DNA of 64,000 nt from Phytoseiulus persimilis (taxonomy: Eukaryota > Arthropoda > Arachnida > Mesostigmata > Phytoseiidae). Location: the NCBI GenBank assembly GCA_037576195.1, contig CM075101.1:21390001-21454000 (forward strand), given 5' to 3'. Of the stretch, positions 57,001-64,000 are shown one piece after another. Numbering within the stretch: the first letter of the stretch is position 1; each line of letters begins with the position of its first letter. The position numbers were made by a program, and so were the translations under genes. The notes under the pieces were generated by a model. That model saw only the letters and a program-made list of their open reading frames with translations. It searched no databases and had not been told where the DNA came from.

Positions 57001-60000
57001 AACCAAAGGCTGGATTGTCAAATCAGGTCTGCCGATTCAATGTCTCCGACAGAACCTGCCAACGAATGAAGATTAGACTGAGTTCAAGAACATGATGCTC
57101 TTCGCAACGAACGCCCTGAGACAGGGAAGCAGAACGACAAATAGTCAATAACAGTTGTATTCTGAAGCCGGATGTTGTCTTCAGACAGTCAGTTAATCGA
57201 TCTCAGGACCGTTAGATAATTGAAGCTATTTAGCAACTGGAAGAGGGGGGTGACGCAGATCAAGCCCAACGATTGCGTATAGCGATGTTGAGATTCTACC
57301 CCCATACGGAAAACTTGAGACCGGAAGCCACAATTTGCTCGAAACACCAACCCTCACTGTGAACGAACAGAGAGCACGAAAGCCCTGATGCAGTTGGAAG
57401 AGCTTCGCGAGGCTCTTCTCAAGGATCGCATAACTCGTTGAACGTTGGGATTTGGATCAGATCTCCCAGGATGATCTGTGGATAGGTATGTAGATGTTCT
57501 TATTTGGGAAACCAGCCACTGTCGCGGTGCGATACGATCTCTTGGAAATTCCGGAGAGCGGCTCACACGGGAGAGGAACAAATTTCTTGAGGAGCCGAGG
57601 ATGGGTATGATTGGGAGTGAGCCCTGCCTTGCATTCTGAGCTAGCGTGGTGGGGATCCATGATTGATTCGTGAAAAATCACGGGCTCATCGGGACGGTAG
57701 GACGATAGAGGTTCACACTTGCCCTTCCAGGTCTTTTGAAATGGTCTGGCACTCCTAACCTGAGCGCCAACCTCGGAGCGACTGTTCACATATAGAATGA
57801 AGCGCCCGACAGTCTTCAATGTTGTTTCAGAAGCACCGCACTAGAATGACGCAATTCGGGCCCTCTATCAAAGAGTCGGGAGATACAGACACGGACAGGT
57901 CGTTGCGTGAAGATCCTTGGTCGTGAGAGTGAGCGTGCCCATCGGTTGTCGTGAAACTCGTTCACTTCGTAGTCCACGCCGTTCGCAGCATCACAATCGA
58001 GTTTGAAATGGTCGAAGTCAGCCGAATCCAAGTCGTGGGCGGTCGAGGCTCAACTCATAGTGCGATACAAGCTGAGAGAATGGATCATGTGGAAGAAATG
58101 GATTCACAATGACATCGAAGCGTATTGCAAGGCGGTCTGAGATGACTGACGGAAACACAGTATCGATACATGCTCGTGTCAGGGCGGTGCGCATTTCCAC
58201 TCTCTGCACATTACTCCGAACGGATTCCACCTCTATAGCCCAAGTGCTGCGTTCTGTCAACCGTGAAGTCGTCATCTGTGTAGCATTAGTCGTTTGTAGT
58301 GAAGGACGCCCCCAAACCTTTCACTGACCGGCTGATAATGATTTTGAGCTGCTGCCATCCAAGCTGCCCGAGAGTCATTGCCGCCTCTGAGAATCGAGCC
58401 CACAGTGATTCCACAGTTGCATGACAGCTGCCTCAATTCGTGTGCCATCCGGAACAGGTATCGTTCTCTGCGGGACTAGTTTCAATACCCCTCGAGCTCA
58501 GAATGATTTGATGTCCTTCTAAGGGAAGAAAGAACATCTCCGGCGCATCCGTCTTTATGGACTATATTGACGGCCTTCGCCAAGTCAATGGCCTGATGAT
58601 GAACGGCTTCAATGATAGAGCCCAGGTCTTGGAATCAGTCCTGATGACTCCTGTCAACATTCCCCTCGCATGAAGCGCTCTTTGATCGATCACACATTGC
58701 TCCCCTCTTTTGAGCAACGGGTCAGTACGCAAGCAGGGAAGCAAGTTCCTCACACATGTATGCTATATTCCGAAGGAAGCTTCCCTGGGCATCGGACTGA
58801 CCTTCGAGCAACGTGGTAAGCTCCGAGGAATTCATCGATAACGTTGCTTAACGACGATAAAGGGCGAACGCTTCAGATCCACCCTGAACTGGGAAATGTG
58901 AACAAGTACAGGAACGGAGCGAATACAGATCGAACATCGGAGCTCGCAGCGTCATTCGCCGCTGAATCCGGCTTGAGCGTTTGTGAGCTCTGGAGCCTGT
59001 GGGTTTCCTATTGGGATCATTTGAGTCACGTTCCGAGGATGAATTATCGTGGCCAAAGTGACGGAACGGTCAGCGTTCCCTTTATCCGCGTCGTTTCCGA
59101 TCCGATTCGCTTCGAGTCACGAATAAGCAGCTGCGGGGAGGAGGTCTTGAACTAAAAACATTGGTCTTTTACGTATCTGGGTTCTGAGGTCGAGGAACTT
59201 GATAACAGAAGAAGAGATTCCCGCCGACTTGGACACGAATCAGAGAAGATGTGAAAATCAAGGAAAGTCGCTCATCGGAATCCACTGCTGCTTAAGATCA
59301 TCACCGAGGATTTCGCCGCCTCCCTCGCGAGCATGAAGCGCCCCACAGTCTCGATCGGCATTTCCGCGGGGAAGTTTATTTGTCGGGAACAGCTTTCCGG
59401 AGCAATTTTCCGTCAACAACATTCGATGGAACGTGAAGGTGATCTCGTTCCAGTTGCATGAAGTTTCATTCGCGAGTCGTCGATCGAGTTCGGTGAAGTG
59501 ACGCCACGGCTTTCGCTTGGGAACGATATCGGCTGCCCTCAAATGAGAGCGGTCAGAACGGGAGTTCGCTCGGATCGTGCATGGACCGGATGAACGATGA
59601 GGCCACGATGGTTGAACATAGGTGGTTGGAGCGGCCTGAAGGAAACGCCAGGGAATCCGAGCCGCGGTTTCGTCGACTGCAGACATGTGATAAGTTCTTT
59701 CTGGATTTTTTTTGATGGGTGAGTGGTGACGCACTGTAGCATTGCGACCCGGCGTAGGAGCAACTCAATCGTGAAGAGATCCCATCCCGAATATTTCGGC
59801 CGACGCTCTCGGCCAGCCGAACTGGAAGCGACGGCTGTAACCCAGTTAACACGGAGAACTGACGTCTGAGAGTTTTCGGACTTCTGCTCGACCGTAGAGC
59901 CGAGCAGACTTATGAGCTCTTCACTCCTCGAACGAATCATCTCGCCCTCATCTGGGATCTCGGTCAACCATCAAGAACTGGATAGAGAGATTCTCCCGAC

Positions 60001-63000
60001 AAAATATCTTTTTACTCCGAAGGGGACCGACCGAAGGGATCGGGCCGTTCGGAGAGCGCGATTCCGCGCTACTGTCGATGTTGCGGAATAGCATCCGTTG
60101 ATGGAAAGTTTCGCCGAAAAAGCTGAGCAAATCGTCAGGGCAAGTTCGAGTTCGGACTGACATTCGAACTCCATGGCTTATCGCAGTTCGGATCCGGACC
60201 CAGATGTTCAAGCAGCTTTCCGAAAGTTTCTGCGTTCCGTTCTCCCGAGCACAATCAGTCACGTGGATGAGTCAGATGTCCGACGAGGCTGTGGATGATG
60301 GAGACAATATCATTTCTCGGACAAAGTGTTCGTTCTTGTCTCGATCGGTGATCACGATCACCTGAGCTGAATGTCACTGGATTAGCCAGAAAAGTTGTTC
60401 GTCTCAGCAGCGAAAACCAGACTCTCTATGTAGGTCGAGATGTTACAGCGATCGTTCATATGATTCTTGTCAGATAATGAGGATCTGAATCGCTCCAATC
60501 GTCGACGTATCCGATGTGCGCATCTCGTTTACCCAAGCGGAGACATTCGACGAACGCTGAGCTCGTCGGGCGACTTTTTCCGCGGAAATCAACGTTGAAT
60601 CTCTGAAACGTTTCCCGGCCCGGTTCGAGTAGAGTCCGCCGAGGAAGATAACGAAGGGGGTAGAGGTAAGATTGAAGCGAAAAAAGCTTGAACTGTGTTC
60701 CAAACTTCAGGGATTCCGAGCATCTGCATAATGAATATATTCACCGGTTGGGGTTCAATGCAGACCTCGTAAGCAGGCTTATCATGACCTGCTTCCAGCA
60801 AAACACGACGAGCCTTTCAGGGATCTCAAGTCTTCAGTAAGTTCTGCATCCAGAATCGAGTTCAGGGAACGATTCCGCCTAGAAATCTCATTGGCGATCG
60901 TGGACGGCTCGAGACGTTCCCGCGCTCTGCAGGAGAATCATCGAGAAGAAGTCGACTTATCGATGAACTTCATTCTCTGAAGCTCGAGAATACGGAACTC
61001 CGGATCTCACAAAGAGAATCTATTACGAAGTGAATCCCTGGCTCGACATCCCGTTTATTCGGGCGAGCGAGAGCTGTATCTGTTCAAGCGAAAGCCCAAT
61101 TCACTGTGTGGAGGAGCTTCCACCTGTCAGCAGTCAGAGGCACGTTCTTCATGAGGAATGTGTCCTCACAGGGCTCATATTCATGAGCAACTTCCCGGTG
61201 CGAGCGAGGCCGTATTCATCAGCGCCTGAATTATGTACCGATGGACATTTGGGAATGGAACGAGCCGAGCGCTCCATGTGAGGTGTCGGAAGGGGAGAAG
61301 TGAAAAGCTGATCAAGTGACACTAACTAAAACAACGCTGAACGACGACGACACGACCTTGTAAGGCCGAAGACGCATCCCCATCCTCTGAGATGCTTCAC
61401 GAAGAGCCTCCAGATGGCGCTAGTGGTTTGCCGGTTAGCAGTGACGGAAGGAAAGGGGCTCTGGGCGCCAAGTTCTCTCTTCTCAGCATCTCGCACAACA
61501 TAACGGCAACTGCGGCGGAGCGACAGCGGTTGTTCCGAACGGCGAGAAACCAGTGAGTCTGCCTGCCAGCCAACCAGCCCGAGTGACTGACGGCCCACCT
61601 ACCTGTCCGCGAAACAGACTGACAGTGCTACGAGCCAAGTTCGAGCGCCCTGGAAACCGATTGAGCGAGCGACTTCTCAAAACTAGCTAGCTAGCCAGCC
61701 AGCCGGAGTCGGGGAGATTGTTCGACAAGCTGCCGTGTTGAGCAGCGAGCATTGGAATCCGGCTGCACGAGCGGTTTACCCGAAAAACAACAAACTCGAC
61801 TCGGTGTTCGGAGCGGAGAAACGAGTGTGAAGTGCGCGAGGCGAAGTTCAATCATCTGATTGGGATTGTTGTTGTTGTTGGTGTCGTCGTCGGTGTTGTT
61901 GCGGTTGTTCCCTCTTCCCACCACGGGCTGATTGCGACTGAAAACCGCTAGCTGCTAGTGTTGTTGTTGAAATCCCCGGCCGCCCTGTCGTCGAATCTCT
62001 GCCAGCAACGTCTTCAAACAACGCTCTGTCAACGATTACTTGGATTAAAGTGTTCCCGAGCGTGTTGTCAACTCGCTCGTTGACGTTAGAGACAACAGTG
62101 ATTGAGTGAGTGAGCGAACAAGTGATAGAAGCCATCGGTTCGATCATCAAACCCCTCAAAATCATATTTGCCATCGTAGGCATCATTTTCGTCGCCATCA
62201 AAGTGTCAACGGCAGCACTAGTGGCATCAGAATCAGCTACAGCTGGATCGCTATCGGCGGCGAGGAGAACCTAACACGTTGGAGGGGAGCGGGTGGTTGA
62301 TGAAGTCAGCAGCTGAACAGCGAAGGCCACCACTGGGAGCAGAGGGCCCCTCAGCCATGCACTGATCCCATTTGGAATAGGCGCCCGCGTTTAGTTAACG
62401 TTTTGTTCTTGGTTTTCCCACCCATCGTTTGCACGGCGCCTATCGAACCACTACTCATCACCACTCGATTGTCAAAGGTTGGCTTCACCTCGAGCAACGA
62501 CATCGAATAGAAGCAACAAGAGAACGAAATCTTTGGAAGAACTCGCAGGAGATCCTCGGCGAATCCCGAGATCCAGTGACCATCGAGCGATCGCCATCGA
62601 TCGGGAGCGATCTCGCTCAGCTCTGACTAAGTTTTAGTGGGTTCCAACGAGTGGGAAGCCGTGGGCTCGTTACACTCGACGGCTCCCTGTCGTATTGTCT
62701 GCGTATTGTACTTCCCTGGAGCCACCTGTCTTTGGAGCTGTCATCGACTGGTTCAAGTTTTGAGGCGGAGCGCTTGCTGCCGGCGACAGAATCCAAGTTC
62801 AATCTCGGCTATCAGCCTTCGGGAAGGAGTCGACGGAAAGTAGAGTCACTGAGCGCCGCACCTCATGCCATTATTGCTCGGTTCGTCTCATTTATCGGCA
62901 TAGCGAGTCAGTCTCCCGAACAGTTCAACTAACTCTCTGGATCAATTCATTCCGAGGGTGGTGGCCCGAGCTCGCTAGCGGCCAGTTCCAGCAATCTAGG

Positions 63001-64000
63001 ATTACGGCGAGCTACGTCGGTTACGTGAACTGTATCGTCGTCATTTTATGCAACATCTGCAGGGAATTGTGAACGTGCTTCTACTGTCGGATTTAGCTGT
63101 TCGCTCAGTCCCGGTATTCACAGTGACCGCGACGGAAACAGGGATAATAACATCAATTTCTGTCCCTGTGTAACTTCTCACAGCCTGAATAAGTGACTCT
63201 TCAGGGTCGAGAGGGAGTGCTCCGTTTCCGTGTCTGGAAACAAGCGAAATTCCCACGTTCACCACTAGTTGAAGAGTCGCGAATCACGAGTTCGTGTTTG
63301 TCAAGTGGATTTTAAGTGTGACTCGTTGACCACTTCTGGATACGCAATTTCGTCGTCTAGCAGCACTGCCATGCATCACACTGCCAACACCAGGAGTGCG
63401 CGAGTCCTTCTCGGAGTCATCGTATCAGGTCAGTCAGAGGAGAACAGAGACAACGGCACCGCCGTCGAACGTCAACTGTCGTGCCAAACGAAATCTAAAC
63501 GCGAGCTCGTCCGAATTCTCTTTTCAAAGTGTGACGCTCCATCTCCAAAATGGGAACTCCGATGAGTGTATGCGCGACGCGCGGGTCGTTTCGGAATGGA
63601 ACCCGCTCGGTACCAAAATAAACTCTCAATTGTTTGGATGAGCCGTTGTGAAATGCTGTTCGGCGCTCAAGGACTCGTTCGAATGCCTGAGCAGGCCCAG
63701 AGTCAAAGTTACTATCCGATCTCTGGTTAACACATGTATGGATAGTCTCTCCGACTACGTGCACCCTAGATGAGACAAGAGGAACCATGTGTGTGGCTTC
63801 CAGTCACCGGTTCTGCTTGTGCCGGTCCATAACGCGCGTGAGTGCGACTCGCCGAGATTGTTGGAGGATGAGTGTTCGATTCGAAACGATGGAGGATCCC
63901 TTTCCGGTGAGAAGCGCGAGGCCCGATCATTAACTATTGAGCTCCAAGGAAGTCACGAATGAAAATTTGCCTTGTCCTGCGTCGATTCGAGGTGAATGGT
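54019..64000. other. Gene-poor right end, 10 kb
   Basis: No gene supported. Short AT-rich direct and inverted words (ATGGATGAATGGATGAGG) occur near 55380-55500. GTT/GTC-rich and CTAGCTAGC/CCAGCCAG repeats lie at 61680-61915, where the low-complexity leader-like sequence could be the 5'UTR of a gene beyond the window. One hydrophobic frame at 54231-54413 is in the findings. Confidence 0.45.

Overview
The window is nuclear DNA of an arthropod. Genes are split by small GT-AG introns (most 45-220 nt, a few of 0.5-3.6 kb). They include a cuticle/peritrophin-type chitin-binding protein and an astacin protease, and mariner-family transposons are present. Base composition is near 50% GC, and compact genes alternate with long gene-poor stretches. 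A mite of the Parasitiformes (for example a phytoseiid predatory mite) is my best guess, but that is inference, not something the sequence proves.

Layout. 1-12 kb is gene-dense: TAF1B-like (minus, runs to or past the left edge), HTATSF1 (plus), PSMB6 (plus), a small one-TM hypothetical (minus), a Myb/SANT-like plus BESS-like DNA-binding protein (minus), ETFRF1/LYRM5 (minus) and KANSL2 (plus, head-to-head with ETFRF1). 12-20 kb is gene-poor and holds a 745-bp MITE, a foldback element and a probable BEL/Pao relic. 20-26 kb holds the chitin-binding protein (plus), COQ4 (plus, five exons) and an astacin metalloprotease (minus, four exons). 28-32 kb is a mobile-element cluster: an unidentified open frame without a start codon, a nearly intact mariner with perfect 31-bp inverted repeats, and a decayed second mariner-like element framed by 108-bp inverted repeats. 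34.4-36.7 kb is a complete beta-tubulin gene. 41.6-45.9 kb is REEP5/6, whose 3.6-kb first intron carries a gag-like relic and a possible antisense exon. 49.6-54.0 kb has a C2H2 zinc-finger gene (plus) converging on METTL16 (minus), with CMC2 immediately upstream of METTL16 on the same strand. 54-64 kb contains no gene I can support.

The genes are mostly unrelated housekeeping functions: Pol I transcription, splicing, proteasome, mitochondrial ETF/CoQ/COX assembly, chromatin, ER shaping and RNA m6A. There is no operon-like functional cluster.

The most notable observation is the CMC2-METTL16 pair. With a 47-nt GC-AG intron, the last CMC2 exon gives a plausible CMC2 tail and runs in another frame across the METTL16 start codon, so the two coding regions would overlap by 43 nt on one strand. 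All exon joins were made by eye from splice signals, reading phase and family resemblance. No searches were run.
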